Below are positions 1-7,782 of a DNA stretch of 64,000 nucleotides, one piece after another. Both the position numbers and the translations under genes were made by a program. Below the pieces are notes generated by a model. The model was not told the origin of the DNA and did no database searches. It saw nothing but the letters and a program-made list of their open reading frames with translations. Location of the stretch: NCBI GenBank assembly GCA_044226845.1, contig JBGAGG010000002.1, positions 372,001 through 436,000 on the forward strand, read 5' to 3'. The DNA is from JAFDZO01 sp044226845 (GTDB lineage: Bacteria; Bacteroidota; Ignavibacteria; Tepidaquicellales; Tepidaquicellaceae). Numbering within the stretch: position 1 is the stretch's first letter; the number at the start of each line of letters is the position of its first letter.

Positions 1-356
1 AATGTCCATATTGTAATATTTAAATCAGGATGTTTACCAAGAAAAATTCTCTGAACGGCTTCATATAAAATAAATGAGCTTGTACCGAATAAAAATAACA
101 CCTGAATAAGAGCTGAAATATTTTCTGCTTTTTCGTGTCCGTAGTTATGGTCATCGTCTGCCGGCTTCGCTGCATATTTTACCGAGAAAATTGTTACGAG
201 GCATACGAATATATCGATGCCGGAATTCACTACTTCTGTAAGGATTGCCAAGCTTCCGCTGAAGTAAGCTGCAAGAATCTTTATGCCGGTTATAAATATA
301 GCGGCAAAGAGAGAATTTAATGCAACTTTAACTTTTATTTTAGATGTTTCTTCCAA
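1..356 (-). CDS. Cation diffusion facilitator (CDF) family metal transporter, N-terminal part
   Basis: Reading the minus strand from 356 to the window edge gives about 118 residues without a stop. CDF proteins export divalent metals (Zn, Fe, Mn, Co) from the cytoplasm in exchange for protons. The visible part has TM1, TM2 with SLAILTEVVNSGID, a cytoplasmic loop with HNYGHEKAE, which is a family hallmark, and the start of TM3. The usual TM2 metal site is HxxxD or DxxxD; here it reads NxxxD, a possible variation. The likely start is TTG at 356-354, because no ATG lies upstream in frame; an AGGTGA sequence precedes it inside the end of the EamA gene, 4 bases away, so the two are probably co-transcribed. 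The C-terminus is outside the window. Confidence 0.8.
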   Translation of the reverse strand, partial: MEETSKIKVKVALNSLFAAIFITGIKILAAYFSGSLAILTEVVNSGIDIFVCLVTIFSVKYAAKPADDDHNYGHEKAENISALIQVLFLFGTSSFILYEAVQRIFLGKHPDLNITIWT

Positions 357-360
357 TGTT

Positions 361-1290
361 TTATAGATTTGTCACCTCTACCTGATCTTTAGGTGGTTCA
401 TTGTTTTGTTTCTTTTGCATAGTCATTAACTGTGTAAGGAAAACTCCTATGAATGTTACAACAGCTCCAATCATAAAAAAATAAGATAAACTTTCCTTTA
501 ATAAAATCCACGAAAATATGAGTGTAAAAATAGGAGCCATATTGGTAAGCGTAGTAAGTGTGCTTGTATGAATAAATTTTGTTGTGTATGAATATAAAAA
601 GTAACTTGCGAATGCAACGATAATTGCAAGATGAAAATATCCCAGCCATCCGAAAACATTCACATCAGTTAAATTCAAATTATGCATATCCCATAAAAAT
701 ATCGGAATATATAAAACGCTTCCGACTGTAAAAGAAACAGTCTGCGCTTTTAACGAACCGTACTTTACAATAAGATTTTTACTGAATGCCAGATACATAC
801 CAAACGAGAGTACTGCAAAGAATAAAAGAATATCGCCAATTAAAATATCATGACCGTCTTTCTGAACATTCATTATGTTTTCATAAAATATCAGAAAGAT
901 ACCGACTATAGTTAAAGAAATGGTAAAGATTTTCTTCGCCTGAAATTTTTCATGTTTTAAAAATATTGAACAGATATAAACTATCATTGGAGTGCAGGAA
1001 TATAAAACTCCCGAATGCGATGCGGCTGATAATTTTATCCCGACTAAAAATACTATCTGATTAAAGGGGATTACTAAAAATCCTGTGAACAAAAATTTTA
1101 AGTAATCTTCTTTTTCAATTTTTAAATTTACTTTTCTGTTTAGACATACTAAAAGCAGCAATGCTGTAGCTAAACCGAATCTAAGAAATGCCAGTGAAAG
1201 GGGAGATATCTGCGCAACTGTGTATTTAGCGGCTATCGGAGTAAATGCCGCTGCAAACGTAAGAAATGCTACGAGAAGAATTTTTTTCAT
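361..1290 (-). CDS. EamA/DMT family transporter
   Basis: A 309-residue integral membrane protein with about ten hydrophobic segments in two halves, the layout of the EamA (DUF6) drug/metabolite transporter family. The N-terminal half opens with a hydrophobic helix and the typical SPLSLAFLRFGLA stretch; the second half has TNMAPIFTLIFSWILLKE, a usual EamA repeat feature. The substrate cannot be told from sequence; members export amino acids, nucleosides or metabolites. The C-terminal tail (KKQNNEPPKDQ) is hydrophilic and presumably cytoplasmic. The truncated CDF transporter gene follows 4 bases downstream. A second EamA gene lies at 27739-28635 but is not a close copy. Confidence 0.85.
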   Translation of the reverse strand: MKKILLVAFLTFAAAFTPIAAKYTVAQISPLSLAFLRFGLATALLLLVCLNRKVNLKIEKEDYLKFLFTGFLVIPFNQIVFLVGIKLSAASHSGVLYSCTPMIVYICSIFLKHEKFQAKKIFTISLTIVGIFLIFYENIMNVQKDGHDILIGDILLFFAVLSFGMYLAFSKNLIVKYGSLKAQTVSFTVGSVLYIPIFLWDMHNLNLTDVNVFGWLGYFHLAIIVAFASYFLYSYTTKFIHTSTLTTLTNMAPIFTLIFSWILLKESLSYFFMIGAVVTFIGVFLTQLMTMQKKQNNEPPKDQVEVTNL

Positions 1291-1322
1291 TAAGGATTAT
1301 CGCTCTACGATGCAGAACAACT

Positions 1323-1408
1323 CCGTCCAAAACCCCTGTTTGGGACGGTAAAAATTTATTGCTTTAACTTATATTCTTATTCAATCCCATACAGGGGATT
1401 GGGATTGA
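1323..1408. repeat. Pair of intergenic palindromes upstream of the EamA gene
   Basis: Two inverted repeats lie in the gap between the small basic protein gene and the EamA gene. The first (1323-1348) pairs CCGTCC-AAA with TTTGGGACGG around an ACCCCTG centre, with one bulge. The second pairs TCAATCCC (1381-1388) with GGGATTGA (1401-1408). Neither is followed by a T-tract suited to the neighbouring genes. They are GC-richer than their surroundings and resemble in style the larger palindrome at 4065-4174; both elements also have the word GATGCAG nearby. Confidence 0.5.
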
Positions 1409-1435
1409 GATTGAGATGGAAATAAAATTCTAAAG

Positions 1436-1461
1436 ATAAAAAAAAGGGGCTTTCGCCCCTT
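1436..1461 (-). terminator. Rho-independent terminator of the 32-residue protein gene
   Basis: On the minus strand AAGGGGC, loop GAAA, GCCCCTT (1461-1444) is a 7-bp stem with a tetraloop, followed by a run of T. It lies about 15 bases after the stop of the small basic protein gene. Confidence 0.85.
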
Positions 1462-1476
1462 GATAATCTGAAAGAT

Positions 1477-1575
1477 TTAAGCTTTCTTTTTTGCAAGCGA
1501 AGCTTTCACTGCTGCTTTAACTTTCGCTTTTGTCTTTCTATGCTTTTTTAAAGCAACTTTTTTTGGTTTGTTCAT
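1477..1575 (-). CDS. Small Lys/Ala-rich basic protein (32 residues)
   Basis: An open frame from ATG (1575-1573) to TAA (1479-1477) encodes 32 residues. It starts MNKPKKVALKKHRKTKAK and continues as a Lys/Ala/Val-rich tail ending LAKKKA. About 40% of residues are Lys or Arg and none are acidic, as in nucleic-acid-binding peptides such as histone H1-like tails or tiny ribosome-associated proteins. It is bracketed by fbaB upstream and a strong terminator just downstream, and it uses ordinary codons, so I take it as a real gene. The function is not recognised. An RNA- or DNA-binding role is inference from charge alone. Confidence 0.65.
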   Translation of the reverse strand: MNKPKKVALKKHRKTKAKVKAAVKASLAKKKA

Positions 1576-1611
1576 TTTTTTATTTTGTTATTTATAATAT
1601 AAAAATATTTT

Positions 1612-2670
1612 TTATGCTATTGTTACTTCTTTTTCAAGATATACGTCCTGAATTGCATTAAGCAATGCAGCTCCGTCTTTCATAGGGCGCTGGAATGCTT
1701 TTCTTCCGGATATAAGTCCCATTCCGCCTGCACGTTTGTTTATAACTGCAGTCTTTACTGCTTCTGCTAAGTCAGATTCTCCTGATGAAGCGCCGCCTGA
1801 ATTTATTAATCCCGCTCTGCCCATGTAGCAGTTAGCAATCTGGTATCTTGTTAAGTCAATCGGATTATCTGTTGTCAGCTTTGAATAAACATCTTTATGT
1901 GTCTTTCCGAATTTCAAAGCATTGTATCCGCCGTTGTTCTCAGGTAATTTTTGTTTAATGATATCTGCCTGAATTGTAACGCCTAAGTGATTTGCCTGTC
2001 CTGTTAAGTCAGCCGATACATGATAATCTTTATCGCCTTTAACATTGAACGCAGAATTTCTTAAGTAGCACCAAAGGATAGTAACCATTCCGAGTTCATG
2101 AGCGTAAGCAAATGCTTCGCTTACTTCCTGAATTTGTCTTGTTGATTCGTCTGAGCCGAAATAAATTGTTGCGCCTACAGCGGCTGCGCCCATATCAAAT
2201 GCCTGGTCAATATCGCCGTACATTATCTGGTCGTATTTATTAGGATAACTTAAAATTTCGTTGTGATTGATTTTTACTATGAAAGGAATTTTATGTGCGT
2301 ATTTTCTTGCGCATGCGCCAAGCACTCCGAATGTAGATGCAACTGCATTACATCCGCCTTCAATGGCAAGCTTTACTATATTTTCAGGGTCAAAATAAAT
2401 GGGGTTCGGTGCAAATGAAGCGCCTGCTGAGTGTTCAATTCCCTGGTCAACAGGAAGAATTGAAACGTATCCTGTGCCTGCAAGTCTGCCGGTGTTATAA
2501 ATAGATGCCATGTTTCTTAATACGTTCGGGCTTCTGTCGCTGTCCTTCCAAACTCTGTCAATAAAATCGTTTCCGGGCAAATGAATATCATTCTTTGAAA
2601 TTGTTTTGCATTCATGGGTTAAAAGAGCTTCGTTTTCTTTGCCCAAAAGTTCTTTAATTTTATTAATCAT
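1612..2670 (-). CDS. fbaB: Class I fructose-bisphosphate aldolase (FbaB/DhnA type)
   Basis: A 352-residue protein that matches E. coli FbaB nearly end to end from memory of that sequence, including ILPVDQGIEHSAGASF, the VKINHNE segment, HVSADLTGQANHLG and ANCYMGRAGLINSGG. It cleaves fructose 1,6-bisphosphate to dihydroxyacetone phosphate and glyceraldehyde 3-phosphate through a Schiff base, in cytoplasmic glycolysis or gluconeogenesis. The length equals the family norm, and the ATG start at 2670 gives the usual N-terminus (INKIKELLGKE). The YgfZ gene lies upstream with a 24-base gap, and the 32-residue protein gene follows 36 bases downstream, so all three may share a transcript. Confidence 0.95.
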   Translation of the reverse strand: MINKIKELLGKENEALLTHECKTISKNDIHLPGNDFIDRVWKDSDRSPNVLRNMASIYNTGRLAGTGYVSILPVDQGIEHSAGASFAPNPIYFDPENIVKLAIEGGCNAVASTFGVLGACARKYAHKIPFIVKINHNEILSYPNKYDQIMYGDIDQAFDMGAAAVGATIYFGSDESTRQIQEVSEAFAYAHELGMVTILWCYLRNSAFNVKGDKDYHVSADLTGQANHLGVTIQADIIKQKLPENNGGYNALKFGKTHKDVYSKLTTDNPIDLTRYQIANCYMGRAGLINSGGASSGESDLAEAVKTAVINKRAGGMGLISGRKAFQRPMKDGAALLNAIQDVYLEKEVTIA

Positions 2671-2694
2671 ATTATTAAAAAGTTAATTAAAGGG

Positions 2695-3603
2695 TTAATT
2701 TAAATTTTTTACTAAATTGAATATTAATTCAAGCTCAACTTTTTCTCCGTTCACCTGAAACTCTTTAGAAGGTTCAAGCGCAGCGCTGCGAATAAATGCA
2801 AGCCCTAAGTTATCTGAAACGCTTGAGATAAACCCAACATCTTTACCATCGGAAAAAATTTTGTCGCCTTTGTTAATTGTTTGTACAGTTTTAATTCTTA
2901 CCATTTGCTTGGGGATTTTTCCCTGCGCATCTAAGCGTGCAATGACTTCCTGCCCGATGTAACATCCCTTTGTATAAGAAATATATTTTTCAAGCCCGCA
3001 TTCCTTTGGATTTATTAAATCGTTAAATTCATTTTCGCCTTCTGCAATGCCAAGTGAAATTCTCAGGCTTTCATATTCTTCATTTGTTAATTCTTTTCTC
3101 TCAACAAAATTGTCATCCGCGTATTTTGCTTTTACTGAAGCAGCATTACTTTCCTCAGTAAGATAAATTATTTTATCAAATCCGAATTTATCCTCAAAGA
3201 TAAATTCTTTTTCAGAGAGCATTATAAAATTTTCTTCAGATGGAATTCTTTGTGCAGTTTCGTTCAAAACGTTCTGCGCATCCTCACCCCATAATAAAAG
3301 AAGAGCATGTTTTACATCCGGCTTTTCAATAATAACATCATCCATGATAATATACTTATCAAGGTGAGTTTTTATTCTGTCTTCATAATTTTCAGTAGTG
3401 ATTAAAATCGAATGGTCGTCAAAATTAAGAATTGTAATCAGGTCAATTATTCTTCCTTTATCGGAAGTCAGTACTGTTTTTTTATAATGGAGAGGTTCGA
3501 CTACGGTCAGGTCATTCGTGGACATTCTGTTCAGAAAATCAATTCTGTCTTTACCTTTCAGGATAAGTACGCCGCAGTTTATTTGATATATGTTTAAACT
3601 CAA
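2695..3603 (-). CDS. ygfZ: YgfZ/GcvT-type folate-binding protein (Fe-S cluster maintenance)
   Basis: A 302-residue protein of the YgfZ branch of the GcvT (aminomethyltransferase) superfamily. The decisive motif is KGCYIGQEVIAR near residue 208, the K-G-C-Y-x-G-Q-E signature that holds the functional Cys of YgfZ. The N-terminus (GKDRIDFLNRMSTND) is also typical. YgfZ/IBA57 proteins help assemble or repair a subset of Fe-S clusters with tetrahydrofolate. The remaining GcvT domains are shorter than in true glycine-cleavage T protein. It is followed by fbaB and preceded 18 bases upstream by a small membrane protein gene on the same strand. Confidence 0.88.
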   Translation of the reverse strand: MSLNIYQINCGVLILKGKDRIDFLNRMSTNDLTVVEPLHYKKTVLTSDKGRIIDLITILNFDDHSILITTENYEDRIKTHLDKYIIMDDVIIEKPDVKHALLLLWGEDAQNVLNETAQRIPSEENFIMLSEKEFIFEDKFGFDKIIYLTEESNAASVKAKYADDNFVERKELTNEEYESLRISLGIAEGENEFNDLINPKECGLEKYISYTKGCYIGQEVIARLDAQGKIPKQMVRIKTVQTINKGDKIFSDGKDVGFISSVSDNLGLAFIRSAALEPSKEFQVNGEKVELELIFNLVKNLN

Positions 3604-3621
3604 ATTAAGTAGAAATTTTTA

Positions 3622-3819
3622 TTACAATTTTATAAATACGAAGAAAAAACTGATTGCTAGCAGGAAAACGGTAATTAAGCCGAGCCCCGATAAAATTAAT
3701 AATCGCAGAAGATTTTTTTTATAGCTCAAAGCGGGATTATCCAGCTGAGGATGCTCAGGCATTTGCTCTATAATAATCTCTTCGTCAGTATTTATTTTAT
3801 TTAATTGATTCTCTTCCAA
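3622..3819 (-). CDS. Small single-pass membrane protein, unknown function
   Basis: A 65-residue protein. The first 30 residues are polar and acidic (EENQLNKINTDEEIIIEQM), followed by a short basic patch and one hydrophobic segment of about 25 residues (LLILSGLGLITVFLLAISF) that reaches the C-terminus. The topology is probably N-in with the tail in or across the inner membrane. No family is recognised. It is the first gene of a possible minus-strand run with ygfZ and fbaB (18-base gap to ygfZ). Confidence 0.55.
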   Translation of the reverse strand: MEENQLNKINTDEEIIIEQMPEHPQLDNPALSYKKNLLRLLILSGLGLITVFLLAISFFFVFIKL

Positions 3820-4289
3820 ATCTCAAAATACTCATAATTAAACACAATTTAAATCCATAAAAATAAATTTCCCTATTAGTAGGAATAGGGAGCACTGAAT
3901 TGTGTGGAGCAGAATATATTGGTATATTTCTTAAGCTTTTATATAGAAAGTAAAAAGTAATTAAGTATAGGCGAATTACTTTTAAAAATTACATTTGTAA
4001 CTTGAAATTTGTAACTGAATCAAAGAATCCGTCAAAAATTCGTCATTGGAAAAAAAATGTATGCGGGGGCGCGCCTGTCCCGCTTTCAGCGGGACGCGAT
4101 GCAGTCAGGAATTGAAAATTCAATTCCTGACTTGCCCGCCCGTTCCGATTTCATCGGAACGGAGGCGCGCCCCCACCCGGAAAATGTTACAAAAATGTTA
4201 CAATGGTAAATAACCTGGAAAATCAGAGTTCATTGAATCATTTCTATATTATTAATTGCTTTAATAACTATTTTTACTTATTTTTTATC
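3820..4289. other. Intergenic region between divergent genes, with structured elements
   Basis: This 470-base gap separates the minus-strand small membrane gene from the first T9SS cargo gene. It holds a small hairpin (TCCCTATT/AATAGGGA, 3870-3891), a direct repeat of CGTCA 11 bases apart at 4030-4045, and the large cloverleaf palindrome at 4065-4174. ATG at 4203 is in frame with the downstream gene, but its first 29 codons do not look like a signal peptide, so I treat them as untranslated. Confidence 0.6.
4065..4174. repeat. GC-rich cloverleaf palindrome (outer stem plus three hairpin arms)
   Basis: Exact base pairing can be read off. The outer stem is 12 bp (4065-4076 with 4163-4174, GGGGGCGCGCCT). 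Arm 1 is 8 bp (4077-4084 with 4088-4095, GTCCCGCT, loop TTC). Arm 2 is 12 bp (4104-4115 with 4120-4131, GTCAGGAATTGA, loop AAAT). Arm 3 is 10 bp (4140-4149 with 4153-4162, CCGTTCCGAT, loop TTC). All stems are perfect, so the 110 bases fold as a four-way junction in either DNA strand or in RNA. It is far more GC-rich than its surroundings. It has no T-tract, so it is not a plain terminator; a REP-type mobile or structural element is the likeliest class. Confidence 0.85.
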
Positions 4290-5921
4290 ATGAAAAAACT
4301 TGTATTAATTTTCTTTATTTTGCCCTCATATTTACTTTCTAATTCTATTGTTTATCAATTACCCTTAAAACAACAAAAATTTTTAGATGGAAGAAATTTC
4401 AGGACATCATTATGGAATACAGGTATATTCAATCAAAATCTAGGCGAAGAACTATCACCTTCTTTTGAATGGCCAATAAACTCGCAAAAGTTTCTTGGTA
4501 TTTCAGCAGGATTATGCATTGGCGCTTTTATGAACGGTAACTTGAGAATTGCAAATGCATCTTACAATGGAGAGTTTGTCCCGGGTTATGTAATTAATGG
4601 CGGAGGTGTACCTATTCCAAAAACGTCAGATGCTTATCATCTCTATAAAGTTTCCAAAGGTGATAACTGTCAGAATAATCCGGACTATTGTTATTGGGGT
4701 GATATGGTTTTAAAAGGCGCTCCTTATAATGATATTAATAATAACTCAGTTTACGATGATGGAATAGATGTACCGGGAATGAAAGGAGCATCACAAACTA
4801 TTTTTGTATTCTTAACTGACGGATTTCAGGAATCCCATAATATTTCAGAGGGATTTTCCGGAGGTACTTCCCCTTTATATTCCACTGTACAGTTTGTATC
4901 GTGGACATATGAGATCGAAGGATTTGAAGAAGTCCAGTTTTTCCGTTATAAGTTTACAAATATGAGTTTGATAGAATGGAAGAAAACATACTTCTCCTTG
5001 TTTTATCATCCGCAAATAGGTGACTCGCTTGATGACTATATAGGATGCGATACACTAAGAAGACTGGGGTTTGCATATAATAGAGATAATCAGGACGGTA
5101 CCGGGCAGGGAAATTCCTATGGAACTGCACCTCCTGCATTAGGTATTAAATTACTGGATGATAATTTAAACATAGGAATGACGTCTTTTCATTATACAAT
5201 TCCTCTTCAGTCAGAACCGTCTCTTCCATGTGAGGAGTTTCCAAATAATCCGGCGGAAGCATATAATTTAATGCGCGGATATAAAAAGGATAATACACCC
5301 TGGGTAGATGCAACTTCACCAACTCCAAAACCAACAAAATATACATTTCCCGGTGACCCGGAAACAGGTCAGGGATGGACTGAATATAATGGCATTGTTA
5401 ATAATTGTTTGGGTTCATTAACAGGAGAAGTCACTCCTAATCAATCCGTAGCAAGAACTTTTATGATGAGCATGGGAAGTGAAACTTTGAATATTAATTC
5501 GTCAAGTTATCCTGAATTTTATTTTGCTCAACTTACTGCGCGTGGAAGCAATAATAAAAATTCTGTAACAAAGTTAAAAGAGCTGGCAGATAAAGTTCAG
5601 CAGTTCTATAATAATAACTATACAATAGGTATAAACACAATCTCTACGGAAGTCCCTGAAAATTTTTCATTGCATCAAAATTATCCGAATCCCTTTAATC
5701 CCACAACAAATATAAAATTTGAAATTCCTCAAAGTGATTTTATAAACTTATCCGTGTATGATTTAAACGGAAGGCTTGTAGAAGAAATAGTTAATGAAAA
5801 TTTTTCTGCAGGTACTTACGAAGTAAAATTTTCCGCAAAAAATCTTTCATCAGGAATTTATTTTTACAGATTAAAAAGCAGTAATTCAGTATTAACAAAC
5901 AAAATGATTTTATTAAAATAA
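4290..5921 (+). CDS. Secreted T9SS cargo protein, first of three tandem paralogues
   Basis: Starting at ATG 4290 the product is 543 residues: a signal peptide (MKKLVLIFFILPSYLLS), a body of about 440 residues, and a C-terminal type A sorting domain from QNYPNPFNPTTNIKF to KMILLK that directs export by the type IX system and attachment or release at the surface. The in-frame ATG at 4203 would bury the signal sequence, so I prefer 4290. The body shares motifs with its two neighbours: EWPINSQKFLG, an NGEFVPGYV segment, a Ca-site-like DINNNSVYDDGIDVPG, SEGFSGGTSPLYS and GCDTLRRLGFAYN. The function of this body is not recognised; it recalls large secreted Ignavibacteria surface proteins. Confidence 0.85.
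   Translation: MKKLVLIFFILPSYLLSNSIVYQLPLKQQKFLDGRNFRTSLWNTGIFNQNLGEELSPSFEWPINSQKFLGISAGLCIGAFMNGNLRIANASYNGEFVPGYVINGGGVPIPKTSDAYHLYKVSKGDNCQNNPDYCYWGDMVLKGAPYNDINNNSVYDDGIDVPGMKGASQTIFVFLTDGFQESHNISEGFSGGTSPLYSTVQFVSWTYEIEGFEEVQFFRYKFTNMSLIEWKKTYFSLFYHPQIGDSLDDYIGCDTLRRLGFAYNRDNQDGTGQGNSYGTAPPALGIKLLDDNLNIGMTSFHYTIPLQSEPSLPCEEFPNNPAEAYNLMRGYKKDNTPWVDATSPTPKPTKYTFPGDPETGQGWTEYNGIVNNCLGSLTGEVTPNQSVARTFMMSMGSETLNINSSSYPEFYFAQLTARGSNNKNSVTKLKELADKVQQFYNNNYTIGINTISTEVPENFSLHQNYPNPFNPTTNIKFEIPQSDFINLSVYDLNGRLVEEIVNENFSAGTYEVKFSAKNLSSGIYFYRLKSSNSVLTNKMILLK
5674..5918 (+). repeat. Sorting-domain coding repeat, copy 1
   Basis: These 245 bases encode the T9SS sorting domain and align without gaps to 7409-7653. 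By hand count there are about 12 differences (roughly 95% identity), far closer than the rest of the two genes. Confidence 0.85.
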
Positions 5922-6025
5922 ATCAATATTATTCAATAGTTTGTGTGTATGTATAAACTGCTAAAATAATCTTTGGTTTGCATTAGATTAAAAGCTAATT
6001 TAAGTTGTCAAATCTAAAGCAATTT

Positions 6026-7656
6026 ATGAAAATAATATTATTCATTTTTGTCCTCTATGTTAGTGCGGATACTCTTGCAAATAATACAGGTCCAAATTAC
6101 TCACTGCCTTATGCTGTGATAAGAACTCAGGCTATATTAAACGCAAATAATATATCAACGTGGGTCCAAAACACAGGTACTTTTAATAATGATATCAGAA
6201 CAAATAATACTCCCGGATTTGAATGGCCAAAAGGTTCACGCAAATTTGCGGTTTTTACAACAGGGTTAAGTATGGGAACATATATAAATAATGAATTGAG
6301 ACTTGCAACGATTTCTTATCATGGGGAATATGCTCCCGGTTATACAAGCGGCGGAAATTTTTATACTAATAATAATTTTAAATTATATAAAGTAAAACGT
6401 GGAGATAATTCTTTAACAAATACTGACTATGCAAACTGGAATTTAATGGTTCCTTACGGCGCTCCTTTTTTTGATGTTAATAATAACGGAACGTTTGAAT
6501 CGCTCATTGATACTCCCGGAGTAAAAAATTCTGAACAGACAGTTTTCGTTTGTCTTACTGATGCAGATGCAAGTAATCATACATCTTCGGAAGGTTTTAG
6601 CGGCGGTACACTTCCTGTTTTTTCTGAAATGCATTTCACAGCCTGGTCTTATACAGCTTCGGCTATAGCCGATGTACAGTTTATTAAAATGGAAATAGTA
6701 AATAGAAATAATTCTCCATGGAATAAAACTTATTTTGGATTAATATGCGATCCTGATTTAGGAGACGTGCAAGATGACCGCTTAGGCTGTGATACAATCA
6801 GAGCTTTAGCTTACTGTTATAATGACGATAATCAGGATGGAATTTATGGTGCGAATCCCCCTGCTGTTGGGTTTGATATGCTGAGAGGAGCAGTAAATTA
6901 TAATACAAATATTCCTATAAATATGTCTTCATTTAATTATTTTTTAAGAAGTGGAGGCGGGCAGCCACCTGTATGTGAATGGGCTCCGAATGCACCAATC
7001 GAAGTACATAACTGTTTGAAAGGATTAAAAAGAGATGGAACACATTATATTAATCCATTAACTTTTAATACTACTAAGTATAATTTCCCGGTGACCCGGA
7101 AACAGGAGCAGGGTGGACTGAATATAAAGGACGCATTGCAAATTGCGGCGGTACACTATCTGACTCTATTATTCCATTATATCAACGTGAAGTCCATTTT
7201 ATGCAAAACTCAGGGGCTGATGACTTGACAATTCTCCCCGGAGAAAAACAAACTTTTATTTTCGCTCAGATGATTACACGGGGAACAAATAATCTTAATT
7301 CGGTTACCAAGCTTAAACAGCTTGATGATTCTGTACAATCATTTTACGATAATAATTTGAAAGGATTGATAGATTTTTCGTTAAGTGTACCAGATAAATA
7401 TTTTTTGTATCAAAATTATCCGAATCCATTTAATCCCACAACAAATATAAAATTTGAAATTCCTCAAAGTGATTTTATAAACTTATCCGTGTACGATTTA
7501 AACGGAAGGCTTGTAGAAGAAATAGTTAATGAAAATTTTTCTGCAGGTACTTACGAAGTAAAATTTTCCGCTCAAAATCTTTCATCGGGTATTTATTTTT
7601 ACATGTTAAAAAGCAGCAAATCAGTATTAACAAATAAAATGATTTTAATAAAATGA
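6026..7656 (+). pseudogene. Secreted T9SS cargo protein, second paralogue, frameshifted
   Basis: The reading frame from 6026 (signal peptide MKIILFIFVLYVSADTLA; an in-frame TTG at 6005 is less likely) matches its neighbours until KYNF near 7084 and then goes out of frame. Adding one T to the TTT run at 7084-7086 restores homology at once: FPGDPETGAGWTEYKG, as in both paralogues, and the frame then continues through EKQTFIFAQ to a complete sorting domain that ends at 7656. The change is therefore a single-base deletion, either a genuine inactivating mutation or a sequencing error. The body has the same motifs as the flanking genes (EWPKGSRKFAVFTTGLSMG, SEGFSGGTLPVFSEMHF, GCDTIRALAYCYN). Confidence 0.8.
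7409..7653 (+). repeat. Sorting-domain coding repeat, copy 2
   Basis: Near-identical partner of 5674-5918, encoding the sorting domain of the second paralogue. The third paralogue (7783-9432) has a clearly different sorting-domain sequence. Confidence 0.85.
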
Positions 7657-7720
7657 AGTAACGTCAATAAACCATTGATTAATATTAAATTAAACAACAG
7701 CTAAAATTAAAATAAATGTC

Positions 7721-7752
7721 TTTGTCAGGAATCATATTATTGCTTAACTTGG
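7721..7752 (+). promoter_or_regulatory. Candidate Bacteroidota-type promoter of the third T9SS paralogue
   Basis: TTTG (7721-7724), 20 bases, TAACTTGG (7745-7752) fits the TTTG / TAnnTTTG consensus with one mismatch. It lies 30 bases before the ATG at 7783. Confidence 0.45.
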
Positions 7753-7782
7753 AAAAGATTAAAAAACTTTAAACCAAAAATC

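Noticed and set aside
135..320. A 61-residue plus-strand open frame
   Set aside because: It lies opposite the clearly recognisable CDF transporter frame and has no family features.
4203..4289. Upstream in-frame ATG for the first T9SS cargo gene
   Set aside because: The extra 29 residues precede and hide a normal signal peptide that starts at 4290.
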